From CAVROP01 sp050008495 (lineage in GTDB: Bacteria > Acidobacteriota > Terriglobia > UBA7540): a DNA stretch of 64,000 bases. Location: positions 1-64,000 of the forward strand of contig JBEKMN010000038.1 of the NCBI GenBank assembly GCA_050008495.1. Reading direction: 5' to 3'. The notes beneath the pieces were generated by a model. That model was not told the DNA's origin and did no database searches. It saw only the letters and a program-made list of their open reading frames with translations. Of the stretch, positions 43,550 to 52,349 are shown in pieces. The position numbers and the translations under genes were made by a program. Every line of letters begins with the position of its first letter. Within the stretch, counting starts at the first letter, position 1.

Positions 43550-44065
43550 ATGAACAAACTGCTGCTATTTTGTGGAGTCTTCTGTCTCCTTGCATGTTCG
43601 ATCGCAGTGCAGGCTGCTCTGAAAGCCAAGGCTGACCTGCTTGACGCCAAAGGCGCGCCGGTCGCCACTGCCGTGTTTACCGAGCGACGCGGCGGAGTTC
43701 AACTGGATTTGAAAGTTTTGGACCTCACTCCCGGAGAGCACGGGTTCCACATTCACAACGTGGGCAAATGCGACGCGCCCGATTTCACTTCCGCAGGCCC
43801 GCACTTCAACCCGGAAGGCAAGCAGCATGGCTGGGACAATCCTCAAGGCCATCATCTGGGCGACCTGCATAACCTTAACGTCGGACCGGACGGCAAAGCT
43901 CACGTCGACGTAATGATTCCAGGGGCAACTCTGGGAGACGGGCCGAATTCGCTCTTTCATGAAGGCGGCACCGCGCTGGTTATCCATGCCAAACCGGACG
44001 ACGGGAAGACTGATCCTGCGGGCAACGCCGGGGCGCGGGTGGCGTGCGGCGTGATTATCCGGTAG
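43550..44065 (+). CDS. sodC: Copper-zinc superoxide dismutase, exported
   Basis: A 171-residue enzyme. A signal peptide (MNKLLLFCGVFCLLACSIAVQA) is followed by a beta-barrel with the metal-site order GFHIHNVGKCD, AGPHFNPEGKQHG, HHLGDLHNL, the metal Asp region DGKAHVDV, and the disulfide/active-site end HAKPDDGKTDPAGNAGARVACGVI with the catalytic Arg. Cysteines for the intramolecular disulfide are at CDAPDF and VACG. It removes superoxide outside the cytoplasm. AGGAGGA lies upstream of the ATG. Confidence 0.95.
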   Translation: MNKLLLFCGVFCLLACSIAVQAALKAKADLLDAKGAPVATAVFTERRGGVQLDLKVLDLTPGEHGFHIHNVGKCDAPDFTSAGPHFNPEGKQHGWDNPQGHHLGDLHNLNVGPDGKAHVDVMIPGATLGDGPNSLFHEGGTALVIHAKPDDGKTDPAGNAGARVACGVIIR

Positions 44066-44079
44066 CTCCTCGCCGATAT

Positions 44080-44260
44080 GCGGCTCTGCCGCCCCGTCTT
44101 GCGGAAAGGCTCCGCCTTTCCGACGTAGACCTCAAAGCTCATTATTCGGTTGAGGCTGCGCCTCAACCGGCGAGGCGCAGCCTCGCCGAAAAAACTGAGG
44201 GTGGGATCGCGATCGTCCGGAAAGGCATAGCCTTTCCGCAAGGCAGGGCGGCAGAGCCGC
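44080..44260. repeat. Nested inverted-repeat cluster between sodC and sucA
   Basis: Outer perfect 15-bp arms GCGGCTCTGCCGCCC (44080-44094) and GGGCGGCAGAGCCGC (44246-44260). Inside these, 13-bp perfect arms CTTGCGGAAAGGC (44098-44110) and GCCTTTCCGCAAG (44230-44242). The middle holds further hairpins (GCGGAAAGGCTCCGCCTTTC, GTTGAGGCTGCGCCTCAAC, CGGCGAGGCGCAGCCTCGCC). The cluster separates convergent genes and may end transcription on both strands. Confidence 0.85.
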
Positions 44261-44312
44261 ACTCAGTAGCCAGGCAAAAGTCAGAACTACCTGCGCCGGC
44301 TTCCCGCCTGCC

Positions 44313-46769
44313 TTACACCACCACCTTGGCGGTTGCAAACGCCAATCCAAGAAGGGTTTTTTGTTCCAGCTCGTGCGCTTTGCCGGAGCCCGTGGCAGGG
44401 CTGGGACTGGCCGAGCGCTTTATGGATCGGACCGGACGGTTTCTGAAGATTCGTCGGAAGCGCGGCATCACATAGAAAAGCGCCCCCATGTTGGCCGGTT
44501 CCTCCTGCACCCACACGATTTCCCGCGCCGCAGGGTGTTGGTTAATCGCCGCGGTCAGTGCATTTTCCGGAAAGGGATAAAGCTGCTCGAGGGAGACAAT
44601 GGCGGTTCGCAGGTCGTTCAGCTTTTTGCGCTCGGCGCGCAGTTCGTGCACGATCTTGCCCGTGGCCACCAGGATGCGCTCCGCGCGGGCGGTTTCCTGG
44701 TCGGGGATGAGGGGCGCAAACGAGCGTGAAGTCAGGGCTTCGAGACCCGACGCGGCGCCCGCGTACCGGAGCAGGCTCTTGGGAGTAAGCACCACCAGGG
44801 GTTTGCGCCAGGCGCGCAGGGCCTGGCGGCGCAACAAGTGGAAATACTGAGCGGCGGTGGACGGCTGGCAGACTTGGAGGTTGTCCCGAGCGGCGAGTTG
44901 CAGGAAGCGCTCGAGGCGGGCGCTCGAGTGTTCCGGCCCCTGGCCCTCAGAGCCGTGTGGCAATAGCAAAACAAGTCCCGACAACAGTCCCCACTTATCC
45001 TCACCGGCGGCAATAAACTGGTCGATCATCACCTGCCCGCCGTTGGCAAAGTCTCCGAACTGTGCCTCCCAAAGGACGAGCGCTTCAGGGTAGTCGCGGC
45101 TGAACCCATACTCGAATCCCAACACGGCAGCTTCTGAAAGGATCGAGTCGTAAACCTCGAAGCGGCCCTGCATGCCTTGCAAGTGGCAGAGGGGTGTATA
45201 CTCCGCTGCGGTTTCCGTATCGAAAAGCACCGCATGGCGTTGGTTGAAAGTGCCTCGGCGGCTGTCCTGGCCGCTCAGGCGAACCGGAATCCCCTTGCGC
45301 AGAAGCGATCCAAAGGCCAGAGCCTCCGCCATTCCGAAATCCACGGGGCGCTCGCCGCGTGCCATCTGCAGCCGCTGCTCGATGAGGCGCTTGATTTTGG
45401 GGTGAACGTTAAAACCTTCCGGCGGGCGCGCCAGTGATTCGCCGATTTGGCGAAGCTCGTCCGCCGCGACGCGCGTATCAACCTCGAACGCGGCATCGTA
45501 CGTGCCGCCGGTATAAGCGTCCCAATAAGCGGGCAACTCGCGCAACATTGGAATCTTGCGAATGGTGCGGGCCTTTTTCAGATCAGCTTCGTATTGAGCG
45601 CGGATTTTCTGGATCGTCCCGGCGGGATCCACTCCGATCCTTCCAGCGTAGGACTCCCAAAGCGGCGGGATCTGAGCGATTCTGCGATAGCGCACAGGCT
45701 GCGTCACCGTAGGGTCGTCCAATTCGCTGTGCCCGTGGCGGCGGTAGCCAATCAGGTCCACGACCACGTCGCTCGAGAAGGCGTAGCGGTACTCGACCGC
45801 CCATCGCGCCACGCGCACCACCGCCTCAGGGTCTTCCGCGTTGACGTGAAAGACCGGAATGGGCAGCCGCTTCGCCACATCGGAGGCAAACCGCGAAGCA
45901 TAAAGGTCCTCAGGGTTGGCGGTAAACCCGATCAGGTTATTGACCACCACGTGCACTGTGCCGCCCACCGAAAAACCGCGCAGGGTCGCGAGATTCAGGG
46001 TTTCCGCCGCAGTTCCCTGCCCTGCCAGGGCTGCATCGCCGTGCAGCAGGATGGGCAGAACCCGCCGCGGACCTTCCTCGCCCAGCCGCGTTTGCTTGGC
46101 GCGAGCGCGGCCCACGGCCACAGGATCGACGGCCTCGAGGTGGCTGGGATTCGACACCAGGTGGATGTGAAGAGTCTGGCCATGCTGGGTTTGATAGTCT
46201 CCGGTGGCGCCTAAGTGATATTTGACGTCGCCTCCACCCAGCACACGCCGCGGATCGATATCTTCGAAGCGAGCGAAGATATCCATCGGCGACTTTCCCG
46301 CCACCAGAACCATGACGTCCAGCCGCCCGCGATGGCTCATCCCCATGACAATCTGCTCAGCGCCCAACTGCCCCGCCCTGTCCAAGGCCTCGTCCAGAAG
46401 CGGAAGCAAAGCGATGACGCCCTCGAGCGAGAAGCGCTTCGTTCCGGGGTAACGCGACTGGAGAACCTGCTCGAACAGTCCCGCCTCAATCAAGCGCATC
46501 AAGATGTGCGGCCGGTCCGGCGCCGGTACGTCGGTCTCAAGCCGTTCCGCAACCCAGCGGCGCTTCTCGGCCAGCGGGATGTGCATGAACTCGGCGCCGA
46601 TCTTGCCGCAATAAATGCGCCGCGCGTAGTCCGCAATTTCCCCTGCAAGGTCGAGTTCCGGAACTGCCTCCGGCTCGAGGCACCCGACGGGGTCAAGGTC
46701 CGCCTGAAGGTATCCCCAGCGGCGGAAGGCGTCGAGCACGCCTTCGGTTTTGTCACTGCCTGTGTCCAT
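44313..46769 (-). CDS. sucA: 2-oxoglutarate dehydrogenase E1 component
   Basis: An 818-residue thiamine-diphosphate enzyme decarboxylating 2-oxoglutarate in the citric acid cycle. Characteristic blocks are GMSHRGRLDVM, GDVKYHLGA, HLVSNPSHLEAVDPVA, the TPP/Mg motif region GDAALAGQG...NLIGFTANP, IGYRRHGHSELDDP, FNQRHAVLFD and LWEAQFGDFANGGQVMIDQF. It is shorter than E. coli SucA at the N-terminus. E2/E3 genes are not in the window. The start lies six bases after a -10 box, so the message is probably leaderless. Confidence 0.95.
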   Translation of the reverse strand: MDTGSDKTEGVLDAFRRWGYLQADLDPVGCLEPEAVPELDLAGEIADYARRIYCGKIGAEFMHIPLAEKRRWVAERLETDVPAPDRPHILMRLIEAGLFEQVLQSRYPGTKRFSLEGVIALLPLLDEALDRAGQLGAEQIVMGMSHRGRLDVMVLVAGKSPMDIFARFEDIDPRRVLGGGDVKYHLGATGDYQTQHGQTLHIHLVSNPSHLEAVDPVAVGRARAKQTRLGEEGPRRVLPILLHGDAALAGQGTAAETLNLATLRGFSVGGTVHVVVNNLIGFTANPEDLYASRFASDVAKRLPIPVFHVNAEDPEAVVRVARWAVEYRYAFSSDVVVDLIGYRRHGHSELDDPTVTQPVRYRRIAQIPPLWESYAGRIGVDPAGTIQKIRAQYEADLKKARTIRKIPMLRELPAYWDAYTGGTYDAAFEVDTRVAADELRQIGESLARPPEGFNVHPKIKRLIEQRLQMARGERPVDFGMAEALAFGSLLRKGIPVRLSGQDSRRGTFNQRHAVLFDTETAAEYTPLCHLQGMQGRFEVYDSILSEAAVLGFEYGFSRDYPEALVLWEAQFGDFANGGQVMIDQFIAAGEDKWGLLSGLVLLLPHGSEGQGPEHSSARLERFLQLAARDNLQVCQPSTAAQYFHLLRRQALRAWRKPLVVLTPKSLLRYAGAASGLEALTSRSFAPLIPDQETARAERILVATGKIVHELRAERKKLNDLRTAIVSLEQLYPFPENALTAAINQHPAAREIVWVQEEPANMGALFYVMPRFRRIFRNRPVRSIKRSASPSPATGSGKAHELEQKTLLGLAFATAKVVV

Positions 46770-46775
46770 GATTTA

Positions 46776-46804
46776 AGTATACAGTCGTCAGTTGTCAGTC
46801 GTCA
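46776..46804 (-). promoter_or_regulatory. Probable leaderless promoter of sucA
   Basis: On the minus strand a consensus-like -10 box TATACT (46776-46781) lies just six bases before the ATG at 46769, with no ribosome site between, placing the transcription start at the ATG. A possible -35, CTGACG with 18-base spacing, lies in a GTCAGTTGTCAGTCG repeat. Confidence 0.5.
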
Positions 46805-46824
46805 GCGGCCCGTAAAAGAGGAAG

Positions 46825-46844
46825 CCCTCTCCCCACGGAGAGGG
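46825..46844. terminator. CCCTCTCC hairpin downstream of kdsC
   Basis: CCCTCTCC-ccac-GGAGAGGG, an 8-bp stem with a four-base loop, after kdsC and before the sucA promoter. A dispersed-repeat member used as a possible terminator; no T-run. Confidence 0.4.
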
Positions 46845-46883
46845 CATTCACTTCCATGCGCCCCCGCACGAGAGCCGGCGCGG

Positions 46884-47432
46884 TTACTGCAGGTAATGCT
46901 CAAGGGCTGCTTCCCACTTGCCCTGTGCGGTGAGAATCATCTCGATGGTCTCGCGGACGGCGCCGAAGCCGCCGGGTTGTTTGGTCAGATAGTGAACGTA
47001 GCGGGGCAAAAGCTTGTGGCTGTCGGCCACGCCCACGGCCAGCCCCACGCGGGTCAACAGAGGCAGGTCCACGATATCGTCCCCCATGTAGCACACTTCC
47101 TCATTTTTCAGGCGCGCCTCGCGGAGGACTTCCTGATAGGGCTCGAGCTTTTCCCGCGCATTCTGCTTCAGGTAGTGAACCCCCAACTCCTTGGCCCGGT
47201 ACTCGATGACAGGTGATTGACGGCCCGTAATGAAGCCCGTCTTGAGCCCCGCCCGGTGCGCAATGCGAAAGCCCAGCCCGTCGCGCGAATGAAATCCTTT
47301 AGTTTCGACAAGCCTGCCGCCTGCGCCGGGAACGAAAAAGAAGCGCCCGTCGGTCAGAACGCCGTCCACGTCCATGAGAAGGAGTTTGATTTTGCGCGCC
47401 CGGGCGTAGAGCTGTTTAGTGGTCAAAGGCAT
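46884..47432 (-). CDS. kdsC: KDO 8-phosphate phosphatase, HAD family
   Basis: A 182-residue C0-type HAD phosphatase. Motif I is LLMDVDGVLTDG with D21 and D23, motif II is in FITGRQSP, and motif IV is YMGDDIVDLPLL. It removes phosphate from KDO-8-phosphate in lipopolysaccharide core synthesis. GAGGA lies upstream of the ATG; the frame extends further upstream without homology. kdsD lies 28 bases upstream in the same direction, an established pairing. Confidence 0.92.
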   Translation of the reverse strand: MPLTTKQLYARARKIKLLLMDVDGVLTDGRFFFVPGAGGRLVETKGFHSRDGLGFRIAHRAGLKTGFITGRQSPVIEYRAKELGVHYLKQNAREKLEPYQEVLREARLKNEEVCYMGDDIVDLPLLTRVGLAVGVADSHKLLPRYVHYLTKQPGGFGAVRETIEMILTAQGKWEAALEHYLQ

Positions 47433-47460
47433 GTTGGTCCTCGATGGTTTGGGGGTGACA

Positions 47461-48420
47461 TCAGAACATCTGCGTGGTCCAGAGGTCGTGGATGTGAACG
47501 ACGCCCTGCAGTTTGCCTTCACTGTCCACAACCAGAAGCGAGGTGATTTTCCGGGCCTCCATGAGATTGAGGGCTTTGGTGGCCAACTCCTGCCTGCCGA
47601 TGGTCACGGGATTTCGAGTCATGGCGTCGGCCGCTTTCAGGTCCAAGGCGCGATTCCCTTCCCGCTCGATCAATCGGCGCAGGTCGCCGTCGGAGACCAT
47701 TCCCAGCAGGTGGTTCGACTCGCCGGTCACCGTCGCGAGCCCCAGGCCCTTCTTGCTCATTTCATAGATCACGTCCGGCATGGGCGTGAGCGGGCCGACG
47801 CGCGGAATCTGATCCCCGGTGTGCATGACGCCCTCGACCCGGCGCAACTTGAAGCCCAGATCCCCGCCCGGATGGAGCGCAGCGTAGTCCGCTTCGGCGA
47901 AGCCGCGCTTCTCGAGCAGGGCCATGGCCAGGGCATCGCCCATAGCCAGCATGGCCGTGGTCGAGGCCGTGGGAGCAAGGCCGAGCGGGCATGCCTCCTG
48001 CCGAATTCCCACATCGAGCACTGCGTCACTGGCCAGCGCGAGGGTGGAGTTCCGATTGCCCGTGAGGGAGATGAGTGGGATGGCCAAACGTTTGACGGTA
48101 TCCAGCAACTGAAGCAGTTCCGCGGTTTCGCCGCTGTAGGAGAGCGCCACCAAAACGTCGTGCCGCACCAGCCGTCCCAGGTCTCCGTGCAAGGCTTCCG
48201 AAGGATGTAGGAAAAACGAGGGCGTGCCGGTGCTCGAGAGGGTGGCGGAAATTTTCTGGCCGATCAGGCCGGACTTCCCCAGACCCGCGACCACGACCCT
48301 CCCACGGCAGGCATAGAGAATCTCCACGGCCCGCACAAAATTCTCGTCGAGGCGCTCCACCAGCTCGCTCACGGTCTTCGCCTCGATTTCCAAAACCCTG
48401 CGCGCCGTGTCCAGACTCAT
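47461..48420 (-). CDS. kdsD: Arabinose-5-phosphate isomerase
   Basis: A 319-residue enzyme: an SIS sugar isomerase domain (about 30-185; GRVVVAGLGKSGLIGQKIS, SEALHGDLG, VALSYSGETAE) followed by two CBS domains (about 205-315; VMHTGDQIPRV, DAMTRNPVTIG). It interconverts ribulose-5- and arabinose-5-phosphate, the first step of KDO synthesis, matching kdsC just downstream. The start at 48420 was chosen by family alignment; an upstream extension is repeat-derived. Confidence 0.93.
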   Translation of the reverse strand: MSLDTARRVLEIEAKTVSELVERLDENFVRAVEILYACRGRVVVAGLGKSGLIGQKISATLSSTGTPSFFLHPSEALHGDLGRLVRHDVLVALSYSGETAELLQLLDTVKRLAIPLISLTGNRNSTLALASDAVLDVGIRQEACPLGLAPTASTTAMLAMGDALAMALLEKRGFAEADYAALHPGGDLGFKLRRVEGVMHTGDQIPRVGPLTPMPDVIYEMSKKGLGLATVTGESNHLLGMVSDGDLRRLIEREGNRALDLKAADAMTRNPVTIGRQELATKALNLMEARKITSLLVVDSEGKLQGVVHIHDLWTTQMF

Positions 48421-48460
48421 GGCCGACTCACTCAAGTCGAGGGTAATAACCTGGCCAACT

Positions 48461-48612
48461 GTCATTCCGAGCGAAGCGAGGAATCTCGATCTGGTTCGGC
48501 TCGGAATTGACGAAAAAAAGACCAGAGCGAGATTCCTCGCGGAATTTACCCTGAGCACCCAGAGCGAGATCCTTCGCTTCGCTCAGGATGACAGCGAAGG
48601 GCTCGGAATGAC
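48461..48612. repeat. Cluster of diverged CTGAGCGAAGCGAAG repeats
   Basis: Units at 48461-48488, about 48528-48545, 48565-48592 and 48595-48612 alternate in orientation, with varying conservation. They lie between ppk2 and kdsD in the presumed upstream region of kdsD. Confidence 0.8.
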
Positions 48613-48651
48613 AGGACATTGTCAGATCAGCGAGGAATGACAACCCAGCCT

Positions 48652-49365
48652 TCACATCCGAGCTTCGATTCTGTTCACAACGGTCTTCAGCGCCTTGATT
48701 CGCGCCCACCATTTCCAGTTGCCCTCAATGATGGTCCACGGAGCGTAATCCGTATCCGTCTTCGCGAACATATCTTCCAGCGCTTCGATATACAGGTCCC
48801 ACTTCTTGCGGTTGCGCCAATCCTCTTCGGTCAATTTCCATTTCTTCCAGGGGTCGTCTTCGCGCTTTTTGAAGCGGTCGAGCTGTTCTTTCTTGGAGAT
48901 GTGAATCCAGAACTTCACCAGCACCATGCCGTCGTCCACCAGCGTTCGCTCGAACTCATTGATCTCCCTGTAGGCGCGCTGCCAATCCTCTTTCCGGGCA
49001 AATTTCTCTACGCGCTCCACGAGTACCCGGCCGTACCAGGTCCGGTCGAAAATCGAGATGCGGCCGCGCGCCGGGAGCCGCGTCCAGAAGCGCCAGAGCC
49101 AATGGTGCGACAGCTCTTCCGCAGTGGGCGCGGCGATCGCGTGAACTTCGAGTCCCCGCGGGTCGAGGGGTTCCGTCAAACGCTTAATGTTGCCACCCTT
49201 TCCCGCCGCATCTTCTCCCTCGTATCCGATGCAGACCCCAATTCCCTTCTCGATGATCTTCCGTTGCAGCTTCAAGAGTCTGAATTGGTACTCTTCCAGC
49301 AGTTCTTCGTACTCCTGCTTCGAGTCGAGCTTCTTGTCGAGATCGAGCTTGTCGAGGTAGCCCAT
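48652..49365 (-). CDS. ppk2: Polyphosphate kinase 2 family protein
   Basis: A 237-residue P-loop kinase of the PPK2 family. Walker A is GYEGEDAAGKGG (about 47-58), Walker B with lid is ISIFDRTWYGRVLVERVE, followed by NEFERTLVDDGMVLVKFWIHISKKEQLDRF. It transfers phosphate between polyphosphate and nucleotides; which nucleotide pair is favoured is not visible. It is of short single-domain type. No ppk1 is seen nearby. Confidence 0.92.
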   Translation of the reverse strand: MGYLDKLDLDKKLDSKQEYEELLEEYQFRLLKLQRKIIEKGIGVCIGYEGEDAAGKGGNIKRLTEPLDPRGLEVHAIAAPTAEELSHHWLWRFWTRLPARGRISIFDRTWYGRVLVERVEKFARKEDWQRAYREINEFERTLVDDGMVLVKFWIHISKKEQLDRFKKREDDPWKKWKLTEEDWRNRKKWDLYIEALEDMFAKTDTDYAPWTIIEGNWKWWARIKALKTVVNRIEARM

Positions 49366-49379
49366 GTTTTCACCTGTTA

Positions 49380-49496
49380 GGATTCAAGAGTCAGGAGTCA
49401 GGAGCCAGAAGGCGGGGCCGACACGAAGGCGCCCGCCAATAACTGGCAACTGACCCCCGACAACAAACGACTGAGAACTGACTACCGAGAACTGCC
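49380..49496. repeat. GAGTCAGGAGTCAGGAGCCA low-complexity repeat
   Basis: GTCAGGAGTCAGGAG words on the left and ACTGACTACCGAGAACTGCC-type words on the right fill the gap between pnp and ppk2. A similar array is at 25448-25485. Confidence 0.6.
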
Positions 49497-51635
49497 TTAG
49501 TTCTTTTCCTGATGCTCGTGGTGTGCGTGCGGTTCGTGCTGTGCACCACCCTTGGCTCTCTGGTCGCGCAGCACGGCCTTGCGGCTCAACCGTATCTTAT
49601 TGCCCTCGATGGCGATCACCTTGACCAGCAACTGGTCACCTTCCTTGAGCTCTTCACGAATGTCCCGAATGCGGTGCTCAGCCACTTCGCTGATATGCAG
49701 CAAACCGTCCGTGCCGGGGAAAATCTCCACGAAGGCGCCAAAGTCCGCCAGCCGGACCACCTTGCCAAGATAGGTCTTGCCCATCTCCGCCTCGGCCACC
49801 AGGTCCTTGATCATCTTCAGGGCCTTGCGTGCCGCCGCTTCGTCGGTGGCGGCGACATTGACTTTGCCGTCGTCCTCCACATCGATCTTAACGCCCGTCT
49901 CCTCGATAATGCCGCGAATCACTTTGCCTCCCGGCCCGATCAGTTCACCAATCTTCTGCCGGTTGATGTGCAGGGTGTAAATGCGGGGAGCAAACAGCGA
50001 GATCTCCTTGCGAGACTCCGTAAGCGTATCCAGCATTTTTCCCAGCACGTGGAGGCGCGCCGTCTTGGCCTGCGCCAGCGCTTCGGCCATAATCGAGGTG
50101 TTAATGCCGGTGATCTTGATGTCCATCTGCAGTGCGGTAATGCCATCTTTGCTTCCCGCAACCTTGAAGTCCATATCGCCGTAGTGGTCCTCACTGCCGG
50201 CGATGTCGGTGAGGATGGCGTATTTCTCCCCTTCTTTCACCAGCCCCATGGCGATCCCTGCCACCGGCGCCTTGATGGGCACGCCCGCGTCCATCAGGGC
50301 GAGAGTGCCGCCGCAGACGGTGGCCATGGAAGAAGAGCCGTTGGATTCGAGGATGTCCGAAACCACTCGAATGGTGTAGGGGAATTCCGTCTCCTCCGGA
50401 ACGATGGAAATCAGGGCGCGCTCCGCCAGCGCCCCGTGTCCGATCTCCCGCCTGCCCGGGCCGCGCAGAAACGCCACTTCTCCCACGCTGAAGGGCGGGA
50501 AGTTGTAGTGAAGCATGAAACGCTTGAAGGCCTCGCCTTCGAGTACGTCGAGCCGTTGCATGTCCTCGGCGGTCCCTAAGGTCGCGGTCACCAGCGCCTG
50601 CGTCTCACCTCGAGTAAACAGGGCGGAACCATGAGTGCGCGGCAGAATGCCGACTTCGCTGCTGATCTCACGCACCTGGTCGAAAGCGCGGTGGTCAGGC
50701 CGCTGGCGCTTCTCCACCACGTCGTCGCGAAAGAGGTGTTCTTCCAAGCGTCCGAAGTACTGTTTGGCCAGCCGGCGCTTGTCTTCGTCATCCTCCGGGT
50801 AGGCTTCGAGCAGTTTCTCACGGATTTCCACAATGCGACGCTGGCTTTCCTGCTTGGCGTATTTTGAGGTGTCCATGGCGTCGTGGAGCTCACCCTCGAC
50901 CTTGCTCCGCACTTCCTGGTACAGCGCCTCGTCGAGGACGGACGCAACAAACTCGCGCTTCTTGATGCCCAGCTTCTCGAAAAGCTCCTTTTGAAGGGCA
51001 ACGATCTTGCGAATTTCGGCGTGACCGTACTGGAGCGCTTCCAGGATGGACTCTTCCGAAACTTCCTTGGCTCCCGCTTCCACCATCACGATAGCGTCTT
51101 CCGTCCCCGCCACAATCAGATTGAGCAAGCTGGCCTTGGTTTCCGCATAGGTGGGATTGGTTACCAGTTTGCCCTCCACCAGACTTACCCGCACCGCTCC
51201 CACGGGCGTATAAAACGGGATATCCGAAAGATAAAGGGCAGCCGTTCCGGCCACCATTCCGATCACGTCCGGGTTGTTGTCCGAATCCGCGGACAAAACC
51301 ATGGCAATCACTTGCGTTTCGTCGTTGAAGCCCTCCGGGAAAAGCGGCCGGACCGGCCGGTCAATCAGACGGCTGGTAAGGATCTCCTTTTCCGTGGGTC
51401 TGCCTTCACGCTTGAAGAAGCCGCCGGGAATCTTTCCCGCGGCATAGTTATATTCTCGGTAGTCAACCGTTAAAGGGAAAAAATCGATTCCCTCGCGCGG
51501 CTTAGTGGTACACGCCGTGGCTAAAACCACGGTGTCGGCGTAACGAACCAAGGCGGAACCGTTGGCCTGCTTGGCCACCTTGCCGCTCTCGATACTCAGG
51601 GTATTTGCACCCAGAGTTGTTTCTACTTTTTGCAT
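49497..51635 (-). CDS. pnp: Polyribonucleotide nucleotidyltransferase (PNPase)
   Basis: A 712-residue exoribonuclease of the usual architecture: two RNase PH domains (about 8-145 and 325-545), an intervening helical domain, a KH domain (about 555-615, IGPGGKVIRGIIEETG) and an S1 domain (about 622-692, GKVVRLADFGAFVEIFPG). Characteristic blocks include FFKREGRPTEKE, SDNNPDVIG, RRGRREIGHGALAERAL-like and AGVPIKAPVAGIAMGL. The C-terminus is His-rich (HEPHAHHEHQEKN). GGAGG precedes the ATG. rpsO lies upstream as in most bacteria. Confidence 0.97.
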   Translation of the reverse strand: MQKVETTLGANTLSIESGKVAKQANGSALVRYADTVVLATACTTKPREGIDFFPLTVDYREYNYAAGKIPGGFFKREGRPTEKEILTSRLIDRPVRPLFPEGFNDETQVIAMVLSADSDNNPDVIGMVAGTAALYLSDIPFYTPVGAVRVSLVEGKLVTNPTYAETKASLLNLIVAGTEDAIVMVEAGAKEVSEESILEALQYGHAEIRKIVALQKELFEKLGIKKREFVASVLDEALYQEVRSKVEGELHDAMDTSKYAKQESQRRIVEIREKLLEAYPEDDEDKRRLAKQYFGRLEEHLFRDDVVEKRQRPDHRAFDQVREISSEVGILPRTHGSALFTRGETQALVTATLGTAEDMQRLDVLEGEAFKRFMLHYNFPPFSVGEVAFLRGPGRREIGHGALAERALISIVPEETEFPYTIRVVSDILESNGSSSMATVCGGTLALMDAGVPIKAPVAGIAMGLVKEGEKYAILTDIAGSEDHYGDMDFKVAGSKDGITALQMDIKITGINTSIMAEALAQAKTARLHVLGKMLDTLTESRKEISLFAPRIYTLHINRQKIGELIGPGGKVIRGIIEETGVKIDVEDDGKVNVAATDEAAARKALKMIKDLVAEAEMGKTYLGKVVRLADFGAFVEIFPGTDGLLHISEVAEHRIRDIREELKEGDQLLVKVIAIEGNKIRLSRKAVLRDQRAKGGAQHEPHAHHEHQEKN

Positions 51636-51655
51636 CTCAATATCCTCCGCTAAAA

Positions 51656-51695
51656 ACGAAAAAGCGACCTACACCCGCGGCGCGGGGGGTCGCTT
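51656..51695 (-). terminator. Hairpin plus T-run between rpsO and pnp
   Basis: On the minus strand, AAGCGACC (51688-51695) pairs with GGTCGCTT (51662-51669), with an inner GC-rich loop, followed by a TTTTT run. This is a terminator/attenuator-like structure ahead of pnp. A comparable hairpin in E. coli is an RNase III processing site for pnp autoregulation; here the role is inferred. Confidence 0.65.
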
Positions 51696-51748
51696 GACGT
51701 TGAAAAGTTGTTTACTTGGAAAATCCCGATCTGTCTGCTCAATCCCGG

Positions 51749-52018
51749 CTACTTGCGGATGCCCAGCCTCTCGATGACTCGCTTATAACGCTCTGTATCC
51801 AGGCGTTTAAGGTACTCTAAGAGGCGCCTTCTCTTGCCCACCATCATGAGCAAGCCACGACGCGAGGCGTGGTCTTTGCGATGAACGCTGAAATGCTGAT
51901 TCAGGTAGTTGATCCGCTCGCTCAGTAGGGCTACTTGCACTTCCGGCGAACCCGTGTCCTTCCCGTGAACTCGGTAGTGCTCAATCAGGCTGCTTTTGGA
52001 TTCGCTCGTTAACGGCAT
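51749..52018 (-). CDS. rpsO: 30S ribosomal protein S15
   Basis: An 89-residue protein matching S15 throughout: EHYRVHGKDTGSPEVQVALL, RINYLNQHFSVHRKDHASRR, GLLMMVGKRRRLLEYLKRLD. It binds 16S rRNA centrally in the 30S platform. GAGGAGAGAGG precedes the ATG; the open frame upstream has no homology. rpsO-pnp is a conserved gene pair. Confidence 0.97.
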   Translation of the reverse strand: MPLTSESKSSLIEHYRVHGKDTGSPEVQVALLSERINYLNQHFSVHRKDHASRRGLLMMVGKRRRLLEYLKRLDTERYKRVIERLGIRK

Positions 52019-52349
52019 CCGCCTCTCTCCTCGCTTTTTATCTCTACTTTTCGACCCCTCCACAATAACATGAAACTCGGGCGCTTGGCAAAGAAAAATC
52101 GAACCGCCCAAGGACTAGTGGCGGGTAACTAGGTGCAGGGGCTAGCACAAGGCAGTAAGCAGTAGTACTGCTACGTTAAGTTAAGGAGAGCGGTTCCGCT
52201 TGCGGATTACGCTGCCCCAATACGCACACTTGCCGGTCCAGGTAAATAATAGGCGTTGGATCTCACGGCGCGTCTGTGGCAGGGTCCACCCAGAAGTTTT
52301 TTTGGCTGCGCAACATAACGTAGTAGTACTACTGCCTACCGCTTTTCTC
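52019..52349. other. Gap upstream of rpsO with a 20-bp terminal inverted repeat element
   Basis: GCAGTAGTACTGCTACGTTA at 52159-52178 and TAACGTAGTAGTACTACTGC at 52316-52335 are inverted copies with one mismatch, bounding 177 bp. Inside is GC-moderate DNA without a clear gene; a weak minus-strand frame is present. It has the layout of a small non-autonomous mobile element. The rest of the gap shows nothing. Confidence 0.6.

Noticed and set aside
46215..47216. 333-codon plus-strand open frame opposite sucA and kdsC
   Set aside because: It is the complement of conserved genes, with no recognisable domain and no ribosome site of interest.
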